From positions 1 through 27,122 of the forward strand of contig CAXNAD020000151.1 in the NCBI GenBank assembly GCA_964200185.2: DNA of 27,122 nt. The letters are read 5' to 3'. Below the pieces are notes generated by a model. That model did not search any database and had not been told where the DNA came from. It was given only the letters and a program-made list of their open reading frames with translations. Positions 11,255 to 22,777 of the stretch are shown in pieces (the stretch's first letter is position 1; each line of letters opens with the position of its first letter). The position numbers were made by a program, and so were the translations under genes. The stretch is from Choristocarpus tenellus KU-1152. Lineage: Eukaryota > Phaeophyceae.

Positions 11255-14200
11255 ATTTTTGGTTTTGATCAATCATGATTTAAACAAATTGTAGTGATTC
11301 AATCACCATGATTCACATCGCTGGTTTATCTGTAATCTCAACCACATCAAGGGGCGTAAGGTAGACAACATGGCTAACTGACACCTCTCACTCAATGAGC
11401 AAATACGTACTTCCTTTCGGAATTACATGAAACAAAAATTGTGCGAGCTCTATTCTCCCCTGGGAACGATCTACTTGATAAACCCTCTAAACAAGGCTTA
11501 GTTCTGATATAGATTGGGAGGTGTGCAAGGTTTGAGATGGTGGACTATCATGACTGTGGAGGATCAGCTATGTCCCATTTGTACAGTGCACATCCTTCTG
11601 CAAATGGGTGACCAAAGCTGAGGTCTCCTTTGCCTCGTTGTAGGGTCTATGCAAGTGCGAGAAGGTGAACAAGGTCAAGCAAAGGATTAAGCCAGCCCTC
11701 TCAGACCAGCAGAAAGTCAACAGGGTGGGGTGACCAACACAGATGGCCAGGTGGAGGCCACAATGGAGGCATTTGATGTGTACCTCTAGGAGACACGAGA
11801 ATGCGTCTGGCAGAGCCTCTTTGCAGTCTAAGGTGAAGTGCTGGGGTTCAGGGTGACAATGTCTTCAAAATTCCCCACCTTAGCAAGGAGATGACTGAGG
11901 AGGCGGGCAATCTTCTCCCCAAAGCCTTAATGGATGCGGTGAAATACTGTGCTAGAATGGAGTTTTGGAGGGCTTCAGAGGCAGAATCAAAGAGATAAGT
12001 GTAGGCTGCCCCATTTTGCTTGAGATTTTGTGGGCAACCTTTTCGTGTCTGCACGTTACACCCTCTTCCACCCAGTTGTCAATGTTTCCAAAGGAGCTAT
12101 GTGTTAAGAGTGGGGTTGTCTGTTATCATACACTTACTTCCGTGTGTCATACGCCATACACCATTAGACCATTGAGGTTCCTTGTCAGGTCTCCTAGATC
12201 CAATGGAGGATTTTTCTTGAGATTGAGGTTGGGATCTTTTTAAGAAACCAATCCTACAAGTAGTGGACAATTCTACAGAGATGTCAAACATCAACGATTC
12301 TCTTTCTTGTTACATCTTGACATTTTGATGACCCCCCTCTTGTGAGGTTCTCATCGCTCTGTAATTCTCTGAAGTCTCTGAACTTGTCCAACCTTGACCT
12401 CATAGTTACATTTCATCTAGGTCCATGCGGTCCACCTTGTCCAGTGATTCTCTTCACACCACTTGCATGAGTGTACCACGCTACCACACAGAATCATACT
12501 TCATGTACAATTCAGAAGTAGGAAAAGTGGAACTTTCTTTAATTCAATACTAGGAAATTCTGTATTAGGGCTTCTCATTTCTTACCATATCTGTAGTAGT
12601 AATCTAACAGGAGATACCTCCAGTAAATACCTTTGAACACGGTTCACGGCCATCAGAGAATATAACCAGACTTGTACATGAAAACCCTGGTGAGACATTA
12701 TTTAACAGGATCAGATGTATCCAAGATTCTAACTTGACTGAGTTGCATGCTGGCCCCAGTGAAATACTCTGGAATATATCTGAACAGAACTGGTCCAGAA
12801 CAGAGATTGTGAACAAATCATGCCAAGGGCTGGTCCGTATTGCAGCCTCTGTCCTGTCGAAAGTCCAAGAACAATTCTTATCTACCAGGAATCAAAATTG
12901 AGAAACTTCTGCACCCTTCACTTGATCTTCATACATTAATCACGATGCAGTAGATTCTGCAGGGACTAAGCAACATCAAGCTATCAAGTTTGAAATAGAC
13001 AGATTTGTCCCTCAGCGTTCTTATTCAGGCAAGGAGAACTTGAAGGTAGTAAAGTTTGTTGCAATATCATTTGGAGCATATAATGACGCATATGAGATAG
13101 TGCGTGTAGGCCTCTTGCGTCTCTACCCTAAGGGCTCCACTCGAATTTACACCATTCAGAGAATGATTCAACATTCATAAACTATAAAAAGAAATTGAAA
13201 ACAGTTGGAATTGACACGGTGGGGTAATTCATAATATAACTAATCCAAATAATATTCTCAATTAGCTGTAACCCTAAACAATTTTATGATGGTACCACAA
13301 TATTAAGACCAATTTGGAATTTGAGAACAAAGCACAATTACACCCCCTGCCTTCCTCATGGAGGAATGGCTCATAAAACGTATTTCATTGGTGCTTTGTT
13401 TCCTCCTCTCAACAGTACTGGGGTCGACAGATTACGCAAATTAAAGGTTCATTAGGCACGATTTTGTCACTGTGTGTCACCGTCCTACATATATTTATCT
13501 AAGTAAGAATAATTGCCTAATGCAACTATCATTCATCTTGCAAAATGCAAGAAACTTTCTACTTATTATTCTGAACGGTCTCGATTTAAAAACACTGTAC
13601 CTCTGAACTAAGGTCCTACTGCATTTCAAGGATGGATCATCGAGTCATACCTGACTATACTGTTGCTAAAAGGTAGAGCAATCTCTGGCATTGCTAAAAA
13701 TGTTGTAACCTCAGTAAATTGTACAAAATTTACATCAATAAACTGCAATACAATGTCTGATGTGCTAAAATGTGATATGTTTTCAATAACCCTTGCTGTT
13801 CACAATGAAACCAGTTTAATTTTACATCACAATTGGACTTTGAGGTACCCTCTTTACACACTTATCTCTGGAGGCAACTTCCTATGGAGGATGGAATTTG
13901 TTGGCTACTCCTCCCAAAAGATACATTTGTTGGCATACATGAGATGATCTGCTGCCATCTCAAAAAAGATGAACAGAGGGAAAAATGCAACTTAAGAGAC
14001 AAGAGGGTTTTGTAGACCCTTCATGAGCACTCCACATCTCTTGACATCGATATATGGGCGCGTATACTTACCTCCATTTCTGCATGGAGCAATATGAAGT
14101 GGGAAAATAAAATATGGCTTTAGCAAGAACAGGCGAGGTCTTCATTGCTTTCTCACTTGAGAGATTGTTCACATAAGATATCCAGGGCCCACTGCAGCAC

Positions 14201-14383
14201 AAGCAGCACAAACCTGTGAGCAGATACCAACCGCACACATTGTCTCCCCTTAACAGCATAAGAACAAAGCATTAGGGAAACTTATCTCTAGTATTAATAG
14301 ATGATGTTACCCAGTCCCCTACGGGGAAAGAAGTCCCCCCAGATCCTCCTGCAACCCTCGCAATGAAATGGATACCACAGTCC

Positions 14384-17300
14384 TTAGGCATCCTCCACTG
14401 CTGTGAGCTTGGCACGGGCATTGGTCACTCGGATATGAAGCTGTGCTGCTCGCTCTACAATCTCCTTACGCTTGCGTGAAGATACATTATGGGCTATCTC
14501 TGCAGCATACTTCCTGAGGACCATATGCATAGATGCAACACCAGGGCAGGATTCAACAGTGTTTCTATGATCAGGCTCACTTGTTTAGTGTAAGGTTGGT
14601 ACAGATGGGTCTTGGTATACCTTCAGCTATGCAAAGTTGACATAGTGGTTACAGGGGGTGACAAATCGTCTATCACTGACACCAAACCTCCCTCTGCACA
14701 ATATATCCCAAAATCTCAACCTCCCTAAGGTTCTATGCCCTGTCACATTAATAAGGGGCCATGAACCCCTCAACCCAATTATGCTATTGTCACTCACAGA
14801 TGAAAAATGTCTGAACATTGTCAAGAAAAAAGGAAACGTCTTGCTGATTGATTCAGAGGGTAGAGACTGCTCCTTTAGGCTACAAGAAGAGATCATCAGT
14901 ATACAAACATCCAGCGACCAGTATATATCCTTAACCAATAACCCCTAACCAAAAAAGTGCAATCCTGAGTAGTTCAACTCCTAACCTTCAAAAAAAATAA
15001 TGCGACTCATCTCAGTATTCCCATTGCTGTATTTACATCAGCAGAAAATTCAAGTCCATGAATAATTAGGCAGCACCAAACCATGTAAGGAAAGCTAGAG
15101 TTGAGGCATCAGAAAGGACTCAGCAGTCAGTTAAGCAGCCATGCAACAATTGACTACTGTGCCCTACCCTCCTTCTAGGAACTACCAGAGCCCAGACCGT
15201 CCCCCCACTCCCTGAAAGAGTGGTCCTATAATTGTGTTTATAAAAATAAGCCAAAGGTGGAGTGTCAAAGACAGTCAGTGTGAAAAAGAAGGCCCACAAC
15301 ACGATCTGTAGTGGACCGAGACAAGTTGGATTATCCACAATATCATATGATCCCAAAACATAAAAGTATGCTTGACAACATACAACCTGCTCTGAAGCAG
15401 CACTAAAAAAAGATGGATACACGCCCCTTTAAAATTCACAAATAGGATGTTGGGTTTCAACAAAAGAGGAAGGCAGGCTTGGGTGCAGGAGCAAACTCGA
15501 ACACTGTACAAACCTTCCGAGTGACATGCCAGACTTTTTCCTTAACCCTAGTGCACTGTCAATAACCCTGCCCACTTCAATCAGTACAACCTAATGTGTC
15601 ACCAAGTTGACTATTTCCCTACGTTAATCCTTCCGCATGACCCTTGATCCCTGCTCCCCTCACAACTGAACCCAGCTATTCAAGCCAATACAATTTTTCA
15701 AGCCTACTAAAATGCTCAAGGATACAATTTGTAGCCATTACCGCCAATGATCTTAAAGAAGAAATGATCTACCTCACTTCTAGAGAGCATCGCTCAGAAT
15801 ATGAGCAACATCGGTGATCCTCAACCTCACACCAAATCTGAAATGTTCTACTACAATTGACTGAAAACGTACAGATTCAAGACTTGGTCAAATAAATACC
15901 TGCCTATGTCATAACTGAGGAAGATACTCTGCACTATCTACTTCTCCCACAACACTACTTGGTGACAACTCAGGGCTAGCAACTCAGAGCACAATAATCA
16001 CTCACATATGTTCTTCAGACTTTATCGTCAACAATTAGTTGACCTTTATTTATCTACAGAACTTCAACCTCAGTTCACAGGCAGAGCACAGTATCCAACC
16101 GCTCTACTTTGGGGAATGAAGTAAAGGACGTCATTGCCAATTATATGTACAAGTGCGAAAATGTCGAGTGACAAAAAATAACGGAAAATTGGTGAGAATC
16201 CTATCGCCATTCACAAAAAAAGTGAAAATGGCAACAGACAATAACGCCTGCAGTTTCAATTGGAGCTGGAAGTTTCACTGCAGCATTAGCAAAACAAGTG
16301 CATACAGCATTTCAACACTTAGCCTACTTAGAACTGGAAGGTAGGATGCTATAGTGAAAATATTATTACCATTACAAAAGTGCAAGTAGAATAGGCGTGT
16401 GAAGAAAATGAGACAGATATGTTCCCGTTTGAATACTCACCGGTTGTGCATCATGAGGAGCTCCAGCTCCTTCACATTGTGAACCAAGAACTTGAGGAAT
16501 CCATTGGGCAGGAGGTTGCGAGTGCGCTTGTCCGACCCTGTTGCAACAAAACGGGAAAGGAAACGGAAAAGGTAACAATAGATACCCCTTTAGACAGGAT
16601 ACCATTGTGTGTGCAATTTTGCTCAAACGAATTTCCATTTGGTTAGCTACACAGAAAAGTCACAGCATCAATGTACTACAACAATCTCTCAAATCCCTCC
16701 CATGATCAACCCCCTTATCCTTTATCAACAATCAAAACAAAAAAACACAACCGGTCCAGTCAGCAGCTGGGACAGACACTCCACTACTTGGGGTCATCGA
16801 CCGGGAATGATGCGCACCTATCGGCATTCTCCAAAATTTAATCCACAAAGTTTCTTCCAAAAAGTTCTTGCCTTGATTTTGCAAGTGGCATATTCTTGCG
16901 AGGTTGGGGAAATGTCAGAAAGATGCTTCGAGCAAGCTATAAATAAAATTCCTCGCTCTAGTGAATCTGATTAGTCCATTATGTTATGAATCATTAATCA
17001 TCTACGATGTGGTGCACTGTCTTGGTCTGCGCTTGGACTATGCCATCGTGAACCTGTACCTTAGCCCTCTAACCTGTTGCAAGAGGTACCCTAAGCCATC
17101 CCCAACGACAATACTCCTCGACCTAGTCACAGGTCCAACAAGGATGAGGAAGCATCGCCACATACTTCCACCCCCATCACGAGATCGACGCCTCCAGTGT
17201 CCACCTGACCTCGTATCAGATGCGCTGTGTTTTCTGTCCCTACAGTATTTCTCCCACAGGATAATGCAACCAACTTGCTGCCCAGTTCGTAGGGCTCCCA

Positions 17301-17680
17301 TAGGCGGACACTCAATGGAAAGGATCGAAAACCCATCAGGCCAAGTCATCATTGAGCACTTAACCCTTTCACCTGAGTCACGCAATATCCGCAGTTGTGA
17401 CTCTACTCAAACTCAACTCGACAAACAACCACAGTACCATGGCGGGTGACCCTCTTCCTCTACGGTCAAGAATGCTTTACCATACACCATACTTACCGTA
17501 ACCGATGTTCGGCATTGGAAGGGAGCCCTTGAACTTCCGGCGCACACGGCCGTCAATACCCTTGGGCTTCCTCCAACTAGAGTTCTTGATCCTCATGAAG
17601 CGGTCACTCTGATGCCGAGCGAACTTCTTGGTGCGCTTCTTCACCATCTTGTGCTTCTCTAGTGGGTTAACGCCGGCCAT
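14384..17680 (-). CDS. RPL32: 60S ribosomal protein eL32, three exons, complete
   Basis: Exons on the minus strand are 17680-17497, 16537-16441 and 14513-14384. They join in phase 1 and phase 2 to give 136 aa and a TAA stop, against 135 aa in human. Exon 1 encodes [35 protein letters not shown] and MPNIGYG. Exon 2 encodes [20 protein letters not shown] and [12 protein letters not shown]. Exon 3 encodes [36 protein letters not shown] and the end TAVEDA. These are the hallmark blocks of eL32, a structural protein of the large cytosolic subunit. Donors are gtaagt and gtgagt. The start ATG sits in a good context (gcaaccATGG). Introns are 959 and 1927 bp, long for a ribosomal protein gene. A two-serine step in [11 protein letters not shown] differs slightly from animal homologues. 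No second copy is seen in the window. Confidence 0.97.
14514..16440 (-). other. Intron 2 of eL32 (1927 bp)
   Basis: This lies between the donor gtgagt at 16440 and the CAG acceptor at 14514-14516. Ribosomal protein introns often host box C/D snoRNAs, so I looked for RTGATGA/CTGA pairs on the sense strand. I found none with proper spacing and a closing stem. Short open frames such as 14658-14948 on the plus strand look like chance. Confidence 0.55.
16538..17496 (-). other. Intron 1 of eL32 (959 bp)
   Basis: The donor is gtaagt and the acceptor CAACAG. An open stretch of 162 codons on the plus strand (16961-17449) and one of 115 codons on the minus strand (17038-17385) overlap each other here. 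Neither resembles any family I know. Overlap of open frames on both strands in a higher-GC patch suggests chance. Confidence 0.55.
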
Positions 17681-18108
17681 GGTTGCTTTGGGTGCAGGCT
17701 CTCCCCCGCCAGACGACTATACGCTGCTTGAGAGGGTGGGCTTAGGACTGTCGAAACCAACGCTCCAAAGCCCCACACCAGTGGTGCAAGGTTGTCTGCA
17801 CATTCCAACATAGCGTATTCCACATTAAGATATTCCAATTTATGAACGAGCTAAATATAGTTTGGTAAGTGTGAGACGCTACGTTAGTATTATAGACGCG
17901 CGCACCACGCGCTTCTCCATATCGCTCACTTTTTATTTGCTTTTCCCTTTAGATAATGAAAGTATCAATATTTGTTGTCCCTTCCCTTTGGTTTGACCCT
18001 GTCTTACGGGTTTTTCTTCGTTCGATGAGGAAAGTCATCATCAAGATGTCAACAGAGAGAAATATGATATGAGTGCAAACTGTGACTCACAATAAGCTTA
18101 ATTGAGTT
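17681..18108 (-). promoter_or_regulatory. Presumed promoter and 5' UTR region of eL32
   Basis: The region directly upstream of the eL32 ATG has a local CpG-containing palindrome (GCGCG-CACCA-CGCGC) at about 17896-17910, in otherwise AT-rich DNA. No TATA box or pyrimidine-start (TOP) site could be fixed. The assignment is by position only. Confidence 0.4.
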
Positions 18109-18210
18109 GGTAGGGGGGTAGAAGGGAGGTAGTGGGGAAGGGTCAGGAAAGGAGGAAAGAAGGAGGAAAAGAGAAAGGGAGGGGAGGAAGGGGGGAAGTA
18201 AGAATGAGAG
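18109..18210. repeat. Polypurine tract (G/A-rich, plus strand)
   Basis: About 100 bases are nearly all purine on the plus strand, with many G runs of 3-6 (for example at 18113-18118, 18134-18137 and 18191-18196). It could form triplex (H-DNA) or G-quadruplex structures. It lies about 430 bp upstream of the eL32 start codon. Any regulatory effect is inference. Confidence 0.7.
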
Positions 18211-18952
18211 ACTCCATGGAGGAAATCAGAAGTGCTGCTTATAGGGTTGATAAATATATATCCATGAAGGATGGGAGGTTTCCCTCTTGAATTCTGCCAA
18301 TAATATATTAGCTCAAAGTATATATTCTCAGAGACAGGGGGGCACTTAAAGATACAATTGGGAGTTTTTGTTGAGAAGTAAAGGCATCGTATTGTGCCTG
18401 GTGGTGCCAAATACTGCAATCTGGACGAGGCTTTGAACCAAGCAGAGCCTAACCCCTGCTCTGGTGACATATTTTTGTTCAATATCTATCCTTGGAACAC
18501 CTCAAGACCCTTCAGTGTTACAAACCATTTCTCTCAGTACTGGAGATAAAAATGAACAGGTAGATAGATGGCAGCAAATAGAACAAGTTTGGTGGTTGGA
18601 GTTTCAGTTAATTGCTCGACACTTCGAGAATTGAGCAAACGGCCTTATTCTCTCTCACTCAGATTGAGATCATACCCAAATTATAGCGTAACAATACACC
18701 TATTTCATACAGTGGATGTAGTCTGGTTGTAGTACACCAAGAGATTATCCGCTGAATATTGCACCGCAACAAAAAATATGTCTTCCCCCCTAATATCACA
18801 ACCATCATCAGTAGTCTAGGGATTGCATTTCAAGTACATGTTACATTGTTGCTATTTGAAAACTTCTCGCAACAACGACGGCACCAGCAAAGTGCTGTTC
18901 TTAAAACGCCAGACCAAATTGGTTTGAAGGCTCAAAAGTTACAGGTCTATAT

Positions 18953-19212
18953 GAGTCAAAAGTATTAAAGAGGGTAGGACCGTGACCGTTTCGGGTCCAA
19001 AATCCAATGTTGCGATTTTGACGTGATTTTGGTTATCGTGTTTGTTAGGAAGTGTCAACACGCTTGTTCCGGACACACCTTTCATAGTCGTACACATTTT
19101 AGGAAAATTTCTTCACACAGAAAACCGAAAAAGGTTATAAAAAAACAGTGGGAAATCAAGCCCTGAATAGACAAACAGGGCGAAACTCCTAACCTCTGAA
19201 ATGCTTTGTGTT
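18953..19212 (-). mobile_element. MITE copy A (same family as B, C and D)
   Basis: This 260-bp non-coding element begins GAGTCAAAAGTATTAAAGAG and ends CTTTGTGTT. It shares the internal blocks TTCGGG, TGTTNCGATTTTGA, GGAAGTGTCAA, TTGTTCCGGACACACCTTT, CAAACAGGGC and CCTAACCTCTGAAATGCTTT with copy C in the same orientation. Its flanks are ATAT on the left and GTAT on the right, a target-site duplication with one mismatch. It is the most diverged copy: its central palindrome is eroded and its termini differ. Confidence 0.8.
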
Positions 19213-19825
19213 GTATGGCGGTTTCATAGACACCCTTTATGAACTGGAAGACCTAGATTTTAGATTTATTGAACTTCTTGGTATCTTATTTATTATTTGG
19301 TTATTGTGGGACCATGTGCCCTCCACAATACAATTTACATATTCTCCATCAAACAAAAAAAGCAAGAACCAAAATGAGAGATTCCGCTAAATCAGCATCA
19401 CCCCCCTTCTTGCCTTACCTTCAGCCTATGCTAGTGAGCATTAAGGCTACTACCCCATCTCCACTAGGTGCGTAGAACATCGTTTGTAAAACAATAGTGA
19501 GAAGAGAAATTTCAAATGGAAGAGTGCGTATCGTGTGTTACTCTTTAAAATCTTTCCGAATATACAAACCATTTTGGACCAAAAAAGAGTCCACTCCAGG
19601 ACGTACAATGAAACGCTCAACACTAGAGTTACCCTTGAACCTTCAGTCCCTAGGCCCTTGAAATCCATTGTCCAATTCCTCGTTAGGGCCTATTTCATCT
19701 ACAGTGTCGTCTGTTAGCAATGTTTGAGGGCCAGTTAGTTGCTCAGTATCATCAATTGTCCGAATAACAGCTGAGTTCATTTTCTCTTTCAAGTGTATGT
19801 ATGCCCGTTGTTTAGCTCTAAGCTT

Positions 19826-19940
19826 GCCCCTAACGTCCATTCTCAAGGTAACCCAATGCATCATTTGCTCTCTAATGTCCATTTTAGACTAGAAAACTAT
19901 TGAGCACAATTGCATCATTTGCCAATAACGTTCATTGTTT
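19826..19940. repeat. Short degenerate tandem repeat, three partial units
   Basis: TAACGTCCATT (19831-19841), TAATGTCCATT (19873-19883) and TAACGTTCATT (19926-19936) recur. GCATCATTTGC appears before the second and third of these, at 19858-19868 and 19912-19922. Spacing is about 42 to 54 bp. A 79-codon open frame on the minus strand (19643-19882) overlaps it, but I recognise no family. Confidence 0.45.
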
Positions 19941-20757
19941 AGAGTAACGCCCGTGGCCGTTTCTCAATGAATATTATCTAGCACATTGTTTATGCGTTTG
20001 ATCTTCTACAACTTGCGTTCATAGATTAGTAAGGCAGAGAAAGCGATCCTGGAAGAAATTTGACTAAAAAAATAAATTTTGGAAAAAAAGTCAAGCATAT
20101 GTCGGCAACATTCACTTTTCACGTCAGTTGTCTGGTGAGCGCCCAGTCCTACTTGCCCTGTAACACCTGTTGTCCACAAACGCCCAGGGCCAATTGCTCT
20201 ATAATTCCTTGTTGTCGTGGATGATGCTTGGGGCCATGAACATGATATTTTGACATTGTTTTCTGTCCAGCACAACACCCACCAAACACTCATAGTCATT
20301 TTCTCCATTGCACCCATTGTCAAGATGGAGGGGCTTTGTGGTGTATAAGCAAAACATTGTGCTACGGGGGCATTATTTACGTTGTCCTAGGAAGATATCA
20401 CCATCACACAGGAGGTTTGTTCACCCATGGCAACATTCAATCAAATATTACCAAAAACACATCTATTGCACCATAGAAAGACCCCCAGACCTGCGTATAT
20501 GTATACATTATCAAGTGTGGACGATTCCGCCGAAAGTTTCACTTCCTTCGAAAAACCCTTGCGTGCAATTCGTGTGGGTTAGGAGTGTACCTTAATATAT
20601 CAAGTCTTCAGGCACCTACGTTTCAAGTTGCAAGCTGTATGTAACATCTATGTCGTACTCCTGGACCAGCCAACTCTTCAAATATCATCAAGAAAGTGCC
20701 AGGGCAAACAGCTGAAGCAAAATCTCTTAGCGATTATATTGACCTTGACTGCCCTTT

Positions 20758-21016
20758 GAGTGAAAGTATCTTAGAGGGTACGAGTTTTGCCCTGTTTATC
20801 CGTTTGGGGCTTGACTTCCCATGGGTTTTTTTATGACATTTTCCTAATCCGAAATATTTTGGAGTAGGTAAAATGTATATTTTATGAAAAGGTGTGTCCA
20901 GAACAAAGATATTGACAATTCCTAACAAATATGATAGCCAAAATTACATCAAAATCGCAATATTGGATTTTGGTCCCCAAATGGACGCGGCTCTACCTTC
21001 TAAGATACTTTGGCTC
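20758..21016 (+). mobile_element. MITE copy B with 4-bp target-site duplication CTTT
   Basis: This 259-bp element has terminal inverted repeats: left GAGTGAAAGTATCTTAGAGG and right the inverse of GAGCCAAAGTATCTTAGAAG. CTTT directly repeats at 20754-20757 and 21017-21020. The centre holds an imperfect palindrome, CCTAATCC...GGAGTAGG, around 20850-20870. It has no ORF, so any transposition would need a transposase supplied from elsewhere. The full length aligns with copy D in the same direction. Confidence 0.9.
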
Positions 21017-21830
21017 CTTTCGGGAACCCTTATACAACAACAAAAGCATCAGTGCAAACATTTGTGCCTAGTCAGAGGCACTTATTTGGGTTCTTTTGCG
21101 AGTCTGTTTGAGTTCATCGGCGATAATAACACTCAGTAAACTACTTCGCACATTTTGAATTCACTGTTACGGCTAGAGGTGTTGACTTATATTCCAGATG
21201 GGAAGACCAAGGGACCACGGGTATTTGTAGCCTTTTCAAGAACACACTGGTTGAGGTGTACGTCATGCACACAGGAAGAGTCTGTGATCACTCTCGTGCA
21301 ACATCTCCATACTGTACTGGCTACAATGTCTTGAGAGTGAGAATTCAGGACTTGGGTTTGTTGCGTATTCGTAGCACTACTTTGAAGCATTTTCAAAAAT
21401 CCATACAGGAAATAATGCCACAGTAATTTATTATATCGGTAAAATTTGTGGTCCCTTTCGTAGGCTTACAAATGAATATCTAAACATCTGAAAGTTCCAT
21501 CAGACACACTCAGAACCACAGGTACACGGATGCTTTCCAGGTTAGGTGTGGGTGGCTGGGAGTCAAATCAATTGACAGGTAGGCAGGTTTGGACCCTTTT
21601 CATCCTAAGCCATCTTCTTTGCCCTGAATAATACACGCTTATTTCATTGCTTAATTGATATCCCCTTATCCATACACAAAGTGACACCACGATTAAGCAA
21701 AAGTTCTTTCTGGAATTGTACAAAATTGCATCTTCTTGTCCTTTCTTGGGATCCTTAATATGCAACCCTGCCAACCTCTCAACTGGTTTGACTCAGGACA
21801 GTCTGACAGTATGATTGATGAGAACTATTG

Positions 21831-22091
21831 GAGCCAAAGTATCTTAGAGGGTAGAGCTGCGTCCATTTCGGGGTCAAATTCGAATGTTCCGATTTTGATG
21901 TAATTTTGACTATCATGTTTTTGAGGAAGTGTCAATATCCTTGTTCCGGACACACCTTTTCATCACGAGCAAATTTTACCTACTCCGAAACATATCGGAG
22001 TAGGAAAAAGTCCTAAAACACCTGTGGAAAGCCAAGTCCCATATTATGGGCAAACAGGGCAAAAATCGTACCCTCTAAGATACTTTCACTC
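21831..22091 (-). mobile_element. MITE copy C with 4-bp target-site duplication ATTG
   Basis: This 261-bp copy is inverted relative to B and D. It starts GAGCCAAAGTATCTTAGAGG and ends with the inverse of GAGTGAAAGTATCTTAGAGG. ATTG repeats exactly at 21827-21830 and 22092-22095. The central hairpin CTACTCCGA...TCGGAGTAG (about 21987-22010) is the best preserved of the four. No coding capacity. Confidence 0.92.
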
Positions 22092-22506
22092 ATTGGTGTT
22101 ATCATTGCTTGACATATAATTACCACAATGGTTCCAAAATTAATCCCTCATATTGCCCCGCAACCACAATCACTCCTCGCAGCGGCAAGAGTAGTTGTAC
22201 ACTTATTTTTTTCCAAGCAAAGCTTCATTGCACTTCCAAACAACACTACAGCTTCTAAGTACTATATACAGTCTCGAAGTTCCCTGCAAACCAAAGGATT
22301 GCCTAGGACATAAAAAATAATCACATTCTTCGGACTCCTCTCTGAGCTGTGGTCACCAACTAATCCTATATCCGCCAACTAGATACCTGACTTCACATGG
22401 TTTTGTAAACTTGCAATCTACCTTGTGTTGAATATAATTTATGCATTAAAAATGGTACTAATTTTAGTGTGGAGTTAGGTATGAAGAGACAAAAATAGAA
22501 AGGTCA

Positions 22507-22773
22507 GAGTGAAAGTATCTTAGAGGGTACGAGTTTTGCCCTGTTTGTCCATTTAAACCTTGGCTTGGCTCCCCACGGGTTTTTCATGACATTTTCCTAC
22601 TCCAAAAGGTTTCGGAGTAGGTAAAATGTGTACGTTATGAAAAGGTGTATCCGGAACATGGATATTTACACTTCCTTACAAACACGATAGCCAAAATCAA
22701 AATGAAATTGCAACATTGGCTTTTGGCCCCCAAATGGACACGGCTCTACCCTAACCCTAAAATACTTTGTGTT
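22507..22773 (+). mobile_element. MITE copy D with 4-bp target-site duplication GTCA
   Basis: This 267-bp copy starts GAGTGAAAGTATCTTAGAGG and ends CTTTGTGTT. GTCA repeats exactly at 22503-22506 and 22774-22777. The central palindrome CCTACTCC...GGAGTAGG is present. Near its right end the sequence reads CTACCCTAACCCTAAAATAC, telomere-like but aligned with the terminal repeat of the other copies. Its right tip (TGTGTT) matches copy A rather than B or C, so there are at least two terminal variants. Confidence 0.9.
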
Positions 22774-22777
22774 GTCA

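Larger units (their letters stand above)
8234..14383. other. 6.1-kb convergent intergenic region between BUD23 and eL32
   Basis: Both neighbouring genes end here. Just after the BUD23 stop there is no AATAAA, but TGTAA occurs at 8299-8303 and 8310-8314 and could mark the 3' end, as TGTAA does in green algae (inference). Apart from the repeat and element entries listed separately, I see only short unrelated open frames of about 60-106 codons with no recognisable domain. These include one at 9771-9986 and one at 13663-13947, both judged chance. Confidence 0.6.

Noticed and set aside
13663-13947. 94-codon plus-strand open frame
   Set aside because: No conserved motif, no supporting splice context, and composition like the surrounding AT-rich intergenic DNA.
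16961-17449. 162-codon plus-strand open frame
   Set aside because: It lies in eL32 intron 1, overlaps an open frame on the other strand, and has no recognisable motif.
19643-19882. 79-codon minus-strand open frame with a plausible charged composition
   Set aside because: No family recognised, it overlaps a degenerate tandem repeat, and the flanking frames are broken; at most a transposon remnant.
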